DNA of 64,000 nt from positions 1 to 64,000 of the forward strand of contig SUXG01000001.1 in NCBI GenBank assembly GCA_015061085.1, in the 5' to 3' direction. Origin of the DNA: Bacteroidales bacterium. Lineage in GTDB: Bacteria > Bacteroidota > Bacteroidia > Bacteroidales > Muribaculaceae. Positions 8,901 to 16,447 of this stretch are shown here, piece after piece. Every line of letters begins with the position of its first letter. Within the stretch, counting starts at the first letter, position 1. The position numbers and the translations under genes were made by a program. The notes beneath the pieces are model-generated. The model did no database searches. It was not told where the DNA came from and was given only the letters and a program-made list of their open reading frames with translations.

Positions 8901-10441
8901 TTTACTTTCATCCCACCCACAGAAGCTCCCAACGGAGTGAATAGCAATGCTGTCAATAGCAACGCCATAATCAAATAACCTATACCCTTCGGCATTCTGT
9001 CGAGTGCCGTTTCTACTTTTTTATTAAACGCTGTTATCCTAATCAAATCAAGCAACAAAAAAGGCAAACACAAAACAATGACTATAGTTGCTCCTATTTT
9101 ATACGCCACATTTGCTTTTGTGTCAGACAAAACTTTAGTCAAATATTTGACTTTCATTTTAAACGGCTTGAATATCCATTTTATACACTCAAGCATTATA
9201 TCGAAATCTACATTTAATTGATTTTGATACAATTTCTTTAGGTTTAGAAATTGCAAAAGAGCTATGACTGCAACTCCTACCAATATACCATTAGCCATTT
9301 CTTCTCCCAACATTCTATCTGTCAGCGGATCGTTGAGTGAGAACATTATCAACAGACACAATCCTGTGAGCATCATCATTATAGCAAGCATCATATCATC
9401 AATAGAACGCTTACTCAATCGGCCAAAAAGCCATAAACCCCACCAAGCAGCAAAAAACAAAACCAAATATTTGGTGAGTGAATTTCTGAAATCGCCGGGT
9501 GTACGAATGGTCATCGACTCATCTTCCTTTATTTGCTTCATTGTTGGAATATCAAAAATACGTATTCGATGTTCCAATTGTGTGAATTGACACTCCAATA
9601 TAGGATCTGACTCTACACCAAACAATTCTAAAAATTTTATAAAACTGCTTTTTTGTTTGTCTATTGCAAATGAAAGATTACCGCCGATAGTTCCTTTTGG
9701 CGAACCATATTCATAACCGGGATTGATTGGTAAAACGCTATATGAACTATTAGGATTCAGTCCTTTAAAAATGACACATCCTTTATCATCTGTCTTTAAA
9801 TATGCAATAGTTTTTCTTAACGGATTATTCAAACTATCAATATATTGTTCCGACAGACGAACCACTACATCCTTACATCGAATCGGCTTTTTATTAAGTA
9901 ATTTTGCTATTAAATCATTATCTTTTAATTGTTCTGAAACTACAACTCGCAATTCTGCATTACTTTTATCGTCTATCTTGATTTCACTTTTTAAATTCGC
10001 AATATCGAGTTTTTTATATTCTTCATCTATCCCCAATACTCTTCGTGATTCATCCAATTTTGCTAAATAATAACTCTCTACACGATTCTCATTCGCTTTT
10101 TTATCAGTTGTTTTATAAATTTCAGCCACACTGTCAATCACTACAGCCGGTATTTGCCAAGCACGTTTATTTAAATCATATAATGATTCCAGAGCTTTAT
10201 TATCTTTCAATTTATCCGATAAAAATTTTCCAACAAAATCAGCATCCCTCTTATCCGACAAATAATTATGAGTCTTAATCACAGACGAAATATCTTGAGG
10301 TAAAACTCCTTTTTCTAAATTTACTATAGATTTTCCGTATTGTTTTTCTACTGATTCGAAACTTTCCGAATAGTTTGACAACAATTTAACAAAAAGTATT
10401 ACCAACAGAATAGAAGAAACTATCAATGAATATTTTTTCAT
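5969..10441 (-). CDS. SEDS glycosyltransferase (RodA/FtsW type) fused to class B penicillin-binding protein
   Basis: This 1490-residue membrane protein joins two normally separate peptidoglycan synthases. After one N-terminal helix (about 5-22) comes a roughly 295-residue extracytoplasmic region of unknown fold. A multi-pass SEDS domain follows (about 320-860) with the signature FHTDMILESIGEQLGF; its HTD aspartate, Asp762, matches the catalytic residue of RodA. A further helix (about 885-908) leads into a PBP pedestal and a transpeptidase domain with S1216-T-A-K1219, S1267-S-N and K1426-T-G. All motifs needed for glycan polymerisation and crosslinking are present. It is the first gene of the operon and precedes the kinase gene by 11 bases. 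It is a single uninterrupted frame with no sign of an assembly error inside it. Confidence 0.93.
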   Translation of the reverse strand: MKKYSLIVSSILLVILFVKLLSNYSESFESVEKQYGKSIVNLEKGVLPQDISSVIKTHNYLSDKRDADFVGKFLSDKLKDNKALESLYDLNKRAWQIPAVVIDSVAEIYKTTDKKANENRVESYYLAKLDESRRVLGIDEEYKKLDIANLKSEIKIDDKSNAELRVVVSEQLKDNDLIAKLLNKKPIRCKDVVVRLSEQYIDSLNNPLRKTIAYLKTDDKGCVIFKGLNPNSSYSVLPINPGYEYGSPKGTIGGNLSFAIDKQKSSFIKFLELFGVESDPILECQFTQLEHRIRIFDIPTMKQIKEDESMTIRTPGDFRNSLTKYLVLFFAAWWGLWLFGRLSKRSIDDMMLAIMMMLTGLCLLIMFSLNDPLTDRMLGEEMANGILVGVAVIALLQFLNLKKLYQNQLNVDFDIMLECIKWIFKPFKMKVKYLTKVLSDTKANVAYKIGATIVIVLCLPFLLLDLIRITAFNKKVETALDRMPKGIGYLIMALLLTALLFTPLGASVGGMKVNLNIGFLFQPSEITKYLIIIFMAAYFSVNANKVVQFSEQGNTKFFGDKLRMLATIFIGLGALMMVYLMLGDMGPALVIAFTFILLYSMIKSKIDLEGLSAENRLKKIFTCDFAMLVYGVVSFLVLLYIGNLIDSMGILCIVWFAVWIVVGIVKRQIFETPIFFNFIVAAFIFGGSILGGVGLESTAERLDGRNEMCTNTWGTLPINGTEADAGDNTQVAEGLWGLASGGLWGQGLGNGSPSFIPAFHTDMILESIGEQLGFVGVVVIILLLTLLLRRTIVLGYQTSHPFTFYLCLGVAIVTAVQFIIISLGSTGVIPLTGVTVPFFSYGKVSMILNLTAFGLILSIASFDAKEKDNSSATILSRQNISKYGYTVSLLSIIYSFLIVVICSVFFYYQFLDRDDTLIRPVYVNNSDGVPVVNYNPRITQLTDKLLSGDIYDRNGILLATSDKSKLAKFIPQYYDILGSEYIVDTLKRQKRFYPFGEHLAFMLGNQNSDLFIFSGSESSGYAAEIRHNSDLKGYNNREDQHGNMLPKVVLPYAEQRVSKWHPLQESSLYNKVQLYNYAKLIPYLKAGVNSEKVRRLNERSESWLTLDKIEPKDIHLTIDAKLQTKLQQKMTYYLKDKYKNSSWVKKIRASVVILDTEQGDLLASANYPLVNSERLRDEIDAETKRIPTYNDSKKMRNWTSYTDMDLGLVYATAPGSTAKVMSALAGLRKCGVEAADPNNKKYSYYVYQTLGAEWTGWVNMKDAIVRSSNSYFVNLVNDYDLYNDLRFIYRTADLAIEGTMPYGLMYKDSTTLKKFDEKFMTSNTNTAVDDYRRYKKDKKRLDNNTIWQWAWGQGTLDATPLAMARIASIVANDGKMVTTKYTKEDDSRQIEVVSKNEAKALSNFMIEEANTHTTCKFNKEDNVGGKTGTAHRNSGRVRSMDAWYIFYVKQTTGNPLAVAVRIERGQSSTNAKQLARDIVFTTLKELNYVK

Positions 10442-10491
10442 AAACTTTTTGGGTATTAGAATCGTTCCAAATGTATATCGACTATTTTTAT

Positions 10492-10499
10492 CAAAGATA
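10492..10499 (-). promoter_or_regulatory. candidate -7 element of the SEDS-PBP/kinase operon
   Basis: On the minus strand this reads TATCTTTG, the Bacteroidetes -7 consensus TAnnTTTG, about 50 bases before the start codon at 10441. A second match, TAAATTTG, lies at 10524-10531. I see no TTTG at the usual distance for either, so the choice between them is open. Confidence 0.4.
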
Positions 10500-10776
10500 A
10501 AAAAGCAATATTCTTTAAAGTTGCAAATTTAATAAAATATTTATTATTAATGTCCTTTAAAGATAAATAATTAGAAAATGTCCTCAATTTTTTCTTATTT
10601 GTCTTTCATATTATTTTTACATACAAAAAAGGCTATTTTTTTAATTCAAACTCTAAAATGAATTACGAAAAACAATATTTATTTTAGGAACTTACAGATG
10701 CTCTATTTTATGCTTTGAGGAAAAATAAACAAAAATAAAATAAAAGCGAAATCGGAGAATTTGACCAACAAATGGT

Positions 10777-11122
10777 TGTTAATAACTTGTCAATAAGATG
10801 AAAATTTAGGTATCAAAGAAAATTAATTACTTTATTTGCAAAAAAGAATAAAAAGTTTAAGCCGACCGACAACTCAATTTTGCAAAAAATAAAATTAAAA
10901 GATATTAAATGCGTTTTCAACAGAAATATCCACACTTATTTACACCTAAATCAAAACTATTTTATTAAATTTGCGCTGTAGATTAAAGGTTGTTGATAAC
11001 ATACGTATCATCTTGAAACAAAGATGATAGGCTTGTTGATAATTTGAAAATATAAAATTGCTCTTAAAATGAGTTCTAAATTTGCAATAGGGTCGGCAAA
11101 AATATTATCAACATTATCTACA
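10777..11122. other. cluster of DnaA-box-like 9-mers, candidate replication origin
   Basis: The 740-base gap between the divergent operons is very AT-rich on its left side (10500-10760) and carries a run of 9-mers close to TTATCCACA on its right. They are ATATCCACA 10926-10934, TTATTTACA 10936-10944, TGTTGATAA (reverse of TTATCAACA) 10991-10999 and 11034-11042, and the abutting pair TTATCAACA 11105-11113 and TTATCTACA 11114-11122. A weaker TGTTAATAA lies at 10777-10785. An inverted repeat with 8-base arms (ATCATCTT/AAGATGAT, 11007-11028) lies between the boxes. Box clustering, an AT-rich flank and divergent transcription fit oriC. No dnaA gene is visible, and the large minus-strand dcw run to the right would then be on the lagging strand. 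A DnaA-regulated promoter region is the alternative. Confidence 0.5.
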
Positions 11123-11182
11123 GACATATTAATAGTATCATATTTATTTTTATAAGAATTAAAAAACTAAACTATTACTAAT

Positions 11183-12127
11183 ATGAATGAGGCAAAACTC
11201 TCTATGGAAGAACTTCGCAGAGAAATAGAACGATTGAAGCGTGAGAAGAATGCTGTGATTATGGCTCACTACTATCAGCGTGATGAAATTCAAGAGATAG
11301 CCGATGTGATCGGCGACTCTTTGGCTTTGGCTCAGGATGCTGCTAAAATTGATGCCGATATCATTTTAATGTGTGGAGTTCATTTTATGGGCGAAACAGC
11401 AAAAATACTTTGTCCTGATAAGAAAGTAATAGTTCCGGATTTAAAGGCCGGTTGTTCGTTGGCTAACAGTTGCGACCCTGAAGAATTTCGTCGTTTCATC
11501 GAAGCAAACCCGGGTTACACTGTCGTTAGCTACGTCAATACGTCGGCTGCTGTAAAAGCTTACACTGATATAGTGGTGACTTCGGGTAATGCTAAAAAAA
11601 TTATTGATTCTCTGCCTAAAGATGAAAAAATTATTTTCGGTCCTGACAAAAATCTTGGCGGATATATCAATTCTGTCACAGGTCGTAATATGCTTCTTTG
11701 GGACGGAGCTTGCCACGTTCACGATCGTTTTGACCTCGAAGGAATTGTTGAACTTAAGAAACAAAATCCTAACGCTAAAATATTGGTGCATCCGGAATGT
11801 CGCAAACCTTTGCAGTTGATAGCTGACAAGGTGGGTAGTACAGCGGTATTGCTCAAATTTGCGCAAGAAGACGATGCTCAAGAATTTATTGTTGTCACAG
11901 AGAGCGGCATACTGTTTGAGATGCAACGAAAGTGTCCTAATAAGCGTTTTATTCCGGCTCCTGCCAAAGATGCAGAGTGTCAATGCAATATATGTGAATA
12001 TATGCGCATGAATACATTAGAAAAAGTTTATCGCGCATTGCGCGATGAAACGCCTGAAATCATTGTAGATGAAGAGATAGCACAAAAAGCTGTGAAATCA
12101 ATCAATCGCATGCTCGAACTCTCCTAA
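11183..12127 (+). CDS. nadA: quinolinate synthase A
   Basis: NadA condenses iminoaspartate with dihydroxyacetone phosphate to quinolinate in de novo NAD synthesis, using a [4Fe-4S] cluster. The 314-residue length is normal. Diagnostic blocks are AHYYQRDEIQEIADVIGDSL, HFMGETAKIL, LKAGCSLA (Cys91), WDGACHVH (Cys177) and the CQCNICEYM block, whose last cysteine, Cys271, is the likely third cluster ligand. It starts right after the DnaA-box cluster and stands alone: nadB and nadC are not nearby. No clear promoter motif was seen in its short AT-rich leader. Confidence 0.96.
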   Translation: MNEAKLSMEELRREIERLKREKNAVIMAHYYQRDEIQEIADVIGDSLALAQDAAKIDADIILMCGVHFMGETAKILCPDKKVIVPDLKAGCSLANSCDPEEFRRFIEANPGYTVVSYVNTSAAVKAYTDIVVTSGNAKKIIDSLPKDEKIIFGPDKNLGGYINSVTGRNMLLWDGACHVHDRFDLEGIVELKKQNPNAKILVHPECRKPLQLIADKVGSTAVLLKFAQEDDAQEFIVVTESGILFEMQRKCPNKRFIPAPAKDAECQCNICEYMRMNTLEKVYRALRDETPEIIVDEEIAQKAVKSINRMLELS

Positions 12128-12703
12128 CCTAAAATACAAAGAATAGATATAATAAGGTATGGCGAAACTGAAATAAAAAACACAATACCTTGTTAAACTC
12201 AAAGAGGAGGATTACCTTATCTTAGAGGACACAATAAAGATGGAGGCGTTGAAAATAGCCGGTATTGAGAAGATGGCAATATACAAAGCGATGGAGCATA
12301 TACTCTAACATCAGCATATTGACCTTATTATTAAGCCATTGTCAAGGCGATATTATTAGTTTTTGAGGTGATTATTATACACCAGAAACAATAGTGCTAA
12401 TCAATATAAACTAATGATAATTAATAAGATAAAATAAAAGAGACGCATGTACGGTTCTATGTTTACCGCGCATACGCCACTTTTGTAAGTATATTCTTCC
12501 AACTGGAAGAACTTAGATTTCAATGCTTTACTTTGGCAAGTTTTATATATCTTTGCATTCGTAGTTAGTTGGCTTATTTACGACCACAATGTAACATCGT
12601 ATGTGGAATTAGCTATTTTTGTAAAAAATCAATGTTGAAATCAATTAGTTACATTAAAAGTAAAACTTGCTTGGGAGCGTCTATTGTTATATTAAAACAG
12701 GGT
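12128..12703. other. 576-base gap without a convincing gene
   Basis: The gap is AT-rich and separates nadA from the convergent sigma-factor pair. It contains an AAGGTAT/ATACCTT inverted repeat near 12160-12200 and an imperfect hairpin with 13-base arms at 12442-12454 and 12466-12478 (GACGCATGTACGG paired with CCGCGCATACGCC). A short reading of about 45 codons ends in the peptide MAIYKAMEHIL. This could be debris of an inserted element, but nothing is complete enough to name. A TATCTTTG at 12548-12555 resembles a -7 element but serves no visible gene. Confidence 0.4.
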
Positions 12704-13453
12704 TTACTCGATAGACGGCACATCGAAGTCGATTTGATCTACGGTGAGTACCGTAACTTGCTGTCCATTGTATAGTCCTGAGCACTCAGCACCGAGCAGG
12801 CGACCCTCGCTTTTTGAGAAACGAGCAATAATCCCGACCTTGTCGCCCCTAGTGCTGACTATGACAATATCGCCTTCCTCTCGGAATTTTAGCAGTATCC
12901 CCATTAACAAAGAGTACTCATTCAATTTATCGATCGTAGAGAACGGAGTGAGGTCGATTTCTCCGTGGGGTCGTTCGAGTACTAATTGTCCATTCTGGTA
13001 GCGTCGATAGCTTTCGCCATCATATAGTTCCATAGAACGAGCCTGGTCCTGCCATTTGATAGCCATTTTGATCTTTGAGTTATCTTTGCGAATCTCAACG
13101 GTACCCTGCATCGGAGTGCCATCGAAATCAATATCATAGAGTTCTTCCTGTGAACTCTTGTTTGCGGTAACATTTGCGGTAAATCGAACGAGGCAGTTGT
13201 CCGATTCGAGAAGTTGAGTCAACGCTCGCTCGACAACATCGCGGGCTGTGCTGGTCTGTACTCCGCTAATGACGATGACGACTGCCACTGCAACCATAGC
13301 CGCAACGGCTCCAATGCGTGCTACCTGCCACAACGTGCGACGACGTGGTGCGGGAGCTTTGAATTCGAGTGATGTTGTAGGTGCAAAACGTGGTGTGAGA
13401 AGGTTCACAACGCGAATGTCCAAAAAATTGTCTAAATTGTTGTTAGTTTTCAT
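12704..13453 (-). CDS. single-pass membrane protein, likely anti-sigma partner
   Basis: This 249-residue protein has an N-terminal cytoplasmic part of about 40 residues, one membrane helix (about 43-62, IGAVAAMVAVAVVIVISGV) and a beta-rich extracytoplasmic domain of about 180 residues. That domain resembles the LolA/RseB-like folds used by periplasmic regulators; the resemblance is by eye. The gene follows an ECF sigma factor gene by 23 bases on the same strand, the usual place for an anti-sigma factor. No zinc-binding HxxxCxxC motif is visible in the short cytoplasmic part, so sigma binding is inference from position. Confidence 0.75.
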   Translation of the reverse strand: MKTNNNLDNFLDIRVVNLLTPRFAPTTSLEFKAPAPRRRTLWQVARIGAVAAMVAVAVVIVISGVQTSTARDVVERALTQLLESDNCLVRFTANVTANKSSQEELYDIDFDGTPMQGTVEIRKDNSKIKMAIKWQDQARSMELYDGESYRRYQNGQLVLERPHGEIDLTPFSTIDKLNEYSLLMGILLKFREEGDIVIVSTRGDKVGIIARFSKSEGRLLGAECSGLYNGQQVTVLTVDQIDFDVPSIE

Positions 13454-13476
13454 AAAGTTACTTTTTTTACAGTGAG

Positions 13477-13989
13477 TTAAATAAGCCCGCGTCCTTCGAG
13501 GGTTTTGCGCAACTTGTCAATGCCATAGCGAAAACGCGATTTGGCCGTTGTGAGAGGAATGTTGCAAATCGAGGCAATTTCGTCAAATTGACGACCGCCA
13601 TAGATTCGCAATCGGATTACTTCGCTCTGCTCATCAGGTAGAAGCGCCATCAGTCGTTCGATCAATCGAAACTCTTGTTCGAAATCTTTCGGAGCGAGGT
13701 CGTCGCTACTCAATGTATCAAGAGTTTCGGGGGTCACAAACTGTCGTCGTGAGCGCAAAGCTGAGGTGCAACTATTTGTCAATGAACGATAAACATAGCC
13801 TTTCAGGTCTTCAATTTCAGCAAGGCGCACGCCTTGCTTCCAGAGCCGCAGGTAGAGATCTTGTACCATGTCGTCAGCTTCGGCTGCAGACCCTAATCGA
13901 TAGCAGGCATATTGAAACAGATGGTTGCGCTCGGTCTGCATTATCTCAGCAAGGCGGGTGAGTTGTTTTTTTTCGTTTGTTAGTTTCAT
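13477..13989 (-). CDS. ECF-type RNA polymerase sigma factor
   Basis: The 170-residue length is typical of ECF sigma factors. Region 2 is seen as YACYRLGSAAEADDMVQDLYLRLW (about 25-50), and region 4 as LLPDEQSEVIRLRIYGGRQFDEIA followed by the helix-turn-helix NIPLTTAKSRFRYGIDKLR (about 115-165). There is no extracytoplasmic segment. It is the promoter-proximal gene of a two-gene unit with a membrane partner that probably holds it inactive. No member of its regulon can be identified from the sequence. Confidence 0.93.
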   Translation of the reverse strand: MKLTNEKKQLTRLAEIMQTERNHLFQYACYRLGSAAEADDMVQDLYLRLWKQGVRLAEIEDLKGYVYRSLTNSCTSALRSRRQFVTPETLDTLSSDDLAPKDFEQEFRLIERLMALLPDEQSEVIRLRIYGGRQFDEIASICNIPLTTAKSRFRYGIDKLRKTLEGRGLI

Positions 13990-14396
13990 AATCTATTGTC
14001 GTTTGTTGGAAACGCGCTTCCGAATACATAACGCACTAAGATTTAAAAAGACTTAACGCTGTTGCAAATTTATAGAAAAAAGGATAGTTCACTGCAGAAA
14101 GGGCAATCATCATCTAACAAATTTAATTTTGCAGGACGCCATCGCGGGATCACTCCTAACATTCTATCATCCTTGATTATATAACGCACATACATACTTT
14201 TGATTGGAGTTCTTTTCCATTTCCAAACCGATTACTCGTTGGCTGATTTGTGTCAAGGAAATTGCTATTTTGCTAAAAAAATTATAATTATATTTTGCTG
14301 ATTAACAAATTATTGCTAAATTGTGAAAAATTTATGTGATAATGTATTTCGCACTTGCCTGTTTAATCTACGGGGATTTAATAAAAAGGGCGCTTA
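13990..14396. other. intergenic region between divergent sigma factor and ychF
   Basis: About 400 AT-rich bases hold the undefined start region of the sigma-factor unit on the minus strand and, at the right end, the ychF promoter. I see no gene, strong hairpin or repeat in it. Confidence 0.5.
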
Positions 14397-14427
14397 TTGC
14401 TTATTAAGTTAAAAATGACTACCTTTG
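14397..14427 (+). promoter_or_regulatory. ychF promoter
   Basis: A TTG at 14397-14399 is followed after 20 bases by TACCTTTG at 14420-14427. This matches the Bacteroidetes primary-sigma pattern. The start codon lies 36 bases downstream. Confidence 0.7.
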
Positions 14428-14463
14428 CACTTTAATTTGTAAAAATAGAAAAAGAATAGATAT

Positions 14464-15567
14464 ATGGCATTACAGTGTGGCATAGTGGGTTTGCCAAACG
14501 TCGGTAAATCCACCCTTTTCAATTGTCTTAGCAATGCTAAGGCGCAATCGGCAAATTTTCCTTTCTGCACAATTGAGCCTAACGTGGGCGTGATAACAGT
14601 GCCGGATGAACGCCTCAACAAGTTGGTTGAGATGTGTCATCCTCGTAGTGTTGTGCCTGCTACTGTGGAAATTGTCGATATTGCCGGTCTTGTCAAAGGT
14701 GCTTCTAAAGGTGAAGGGTTAGGCAATAAGTTTCTTGCAAATATTCGTGAGACTGATGCAATTCTTCATGTGCTTCGTTGTTTTGACGATGACAATATAA
14801 CTCACGTCGATGGTTCGGTAGATCCTGTTCGCGATAAAGAGATTATCGACTATGAACTTCAGCTTAAGGACCTTGAGACTGTAGAGACGCGCTTAGCGAA
14901 AACTCTTAAAGCAGCACAGACAGGTGGCGACAAGACAGCTCGTCTTCAGGCTGATGTGCTTTTGGCTTATAAGGAAGCATTGGAGCAAGGCAAGCCGGCT
15001 CGTTCGGTAGAATTTGAGACTAAAGACGAACAACGTTTTGCCCACGATCTTTTCTTACTAACTAACAAGCCTGTGCTTTATGTCTGCAATGTTGATGACG
15101 CATCAGCTGTCGATGGAAACAAATATGTGGAAGCAGTGCGCGAGGCTATTAAGGACGAAAATGCAGAGCTTATGATTGTTGCTGCTCAGACAGAAAGTGA
15201 AATAGCCGAACTCGATACATTCGAAGAACGCCAAGAATTTCTTAAGGAAATAGGTCTTGAAGAATCGGGAGTGGCACGCCTTATACGTGCTGCTTATGCT
15301 CTGCTTAATCTTCAGACATATTTTACAGCCGGCGAAGATGAAGTGCGTGCATGGACATTCATGCGTGGCTCCAAAGCACCACAATGTGCAGGCATAATCC
15401 ACACCGACTTTGAAAAAGGTTTCATTCGTGCAGAAGTAATCAAATATAACGATTATGTCACTCTTGGTGGTGAAACAGCTGTAAAAGAAGCCGGTAAAAT
15501 GGGTGTCGAAGGCAAGGAATACATTGTTCAAGATGGCGACATCATGCACTTCCGTTTCAACGTATAA
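14464..15567 (+). CDS. ychF: redox-regulated ATPase/GTPase YchF
   Basis: YchF (OLA1 family) is a conserved ribosome-associated P-loop NTPase that prefers ATP. The 367-residue protein has the P-loop GLPNVGKST (about 8-16), the switch block [19 protein letters not shown] and a C-terminal TGS domain ([21 protein letters not shown] to the end). Length and order are those of the family. It has its own promoter and ends just before a strong hairpin terminator, so it is probably monocistronic. Confidence 0.97.
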   Translation: MALQCGIVGLPNVGKSTLFNCLSNAKAQSANFPFCTIEPNVGVITVPDERLNKLVEMCHPRSVVPATVEIVDIAGLVKGASKGEGLGNKFLANIRETDAILHVLRCFDDDNITHVDGSVDPVRDKEIIDYELQLKDLETVETRLAKTLKAAQTGGDKTARLQADVLLAYKEALEQGKPARSVEFETKDEQRFAHDLFLLTNKPVLYVCNVDDASAVDGNKYVEAVREAIKDENAELMIVAAQTESEIAELDTFEERQEFLKEIGLEESGVARLIRAAYALLNLQTYFTAGEDEVRAWTFMRGSKAPQCAGIIHTDFEKGFIRAEVIKYNDYVTLGGETAVKEAGKMGVEGKEYIVQDGDIMHFRFNV

Positions 15568-15592
15568 AGTTAGATTTCATAATTATAAGTTT

Positions 15593-15631
15593 CAATGAGT
15601 GGATTTTTTGAAAATCCACTCATTGTTTTTG
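15593..15631. terminator. bidirectional intrinsic terminator
   Basis: A perfect 15-base stem (15593-15607 with 15611-15625) closes a 3-base loop. It is followed by a run of T on the plus strand and, because the loop side is A-rich on the other strand, can serve both ychF and the convergent lipocalin gene. Confidence 0.85.
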
Positions 15632-15660
15632 TATGAATAGTTTGGTAAAGCAGACCAAAA

Positions 15661-16197
15661 TTATTGACGGTCGATAATGAGATTTGAAATGTCGTAACCT
15701 CTGCTTTTGACGATTTGAAGCAATGTGTCAAATTCGGCATCTGAAACAGAGGGTGTTCTGCTCATAATCCATAGATATTTGTCGCTGCTGCTTCCGATAA
15801 TTACGTGTTTATAATCTTTATCGACATACATCACATAATAGTCGGAGTAAAACCATAGAAAGAAAGAGACAGCCAGCTTGCCGGGGTGTTTTTGAGGGTC
15901 GGGATATTTGGCTTTTCCGACTATTTCTTTTTTCTTACCGTTTTTAATGCCTCTATTAACGACGCGTATTTTGCCGTTATCTAATAGAGTATAATCGGCT
16001 GTGACATTAGTCATGCCTCGTTCGAAAAAGTGGTCGTAACGGGCAAGTTCATACCATTTGCCAACAAATTTTTCTATTTCAAAATTCTTTACTGTAGAAT
16101 TATTGACTTGTGCCATACATTCTGATTCGCACAATGAAAGTCCGATAGAGCTTATTACAGCCGATAAAATTGAGTAAAATTTAAGATTGATTTTCAT
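15661..16197 (-). CDS. blc: Blc-type lipocalin
   Basis: This 178-residue protein has a signal peptide (about 1-29) and the bacterial lipocalin signature FVGKWYELARYDHFFERGM near residue 45, which contains the GxW motif, followed by eight-strand barrel-like segments. KLAVSFFLWFYSDYYVMYVD and the WIMSRTP block are typical of Blc and apolipoprotein D relatives. Such proteins bind fatty acids or lysophospholipids in the envelope. There is no clear lipobox cysteine at the cleavage site, so it may be periplasmic rather than a lipoprotein. It stands alone and converges on ychF. Confidence 0.88.
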   Translation of the reverse strand: MKINLKFYSILSAVISSIGLSLCESECMAQVNNSTVKNFEIEKFVGKWYELARYDHFFERGMTNVTADYTLLDNGKIRVVNRGIKNGKKKEIVGKAKYPDPQKHPGKLAVSFFLWFYSDYYVMYVDKDYKHVIIGSSSDKYLWIMSRTPSVSDAEFDTLLQIVKSRGYDISNLIIDRQ

Positions 16198-16376
16198 AGT
16201 AAAGATGTGTTTTTCTAAGATTTATTAAATATTTTTGAAAAGAAATCATTTGTTTCTTTCTTTTATAACTTTAGTATTAAAATAATGTTTAATAAAACTT
16301 TATAAAAATATTATAAGATAATAAAAATATTAATTTGATATAGATTAAAAAATAAGGTGTTAAGTATTTTATGATA

Positions 16377-16407
16377 TTGTGGTTTTGGAAAATTATGGTT
16401 AAATTTG
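16377..16407 (+). promoter_or_regulatory. promoter of the C1 peptidase gene
   Basis: TTG at 16377-16379 is spaced 20 bases from TAAATTTG at 16400-16407. The start codon follows 40 bases later. The surrounding 250-base gap between divergent genes is AT-rich and holds nothing else I can see. Confidence 0.65.
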
Positions 16408-16447
16408 CCTGCAGATAATTACAACTAATAAAGCATATTAAAGAACA

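Noticed and set aside
12442..12478. Group II intron remnant
   Set aside because: Only one short hairpin-like string resembles intron domain IV. No domain V or reverse transcriptase is present.
12569..12775. A 68-codon plus-strand reading overlapping the anti-sigma-like gene end
   Set aside because: It has no recognisable features, and its 3' part is antisense to a supported gene.
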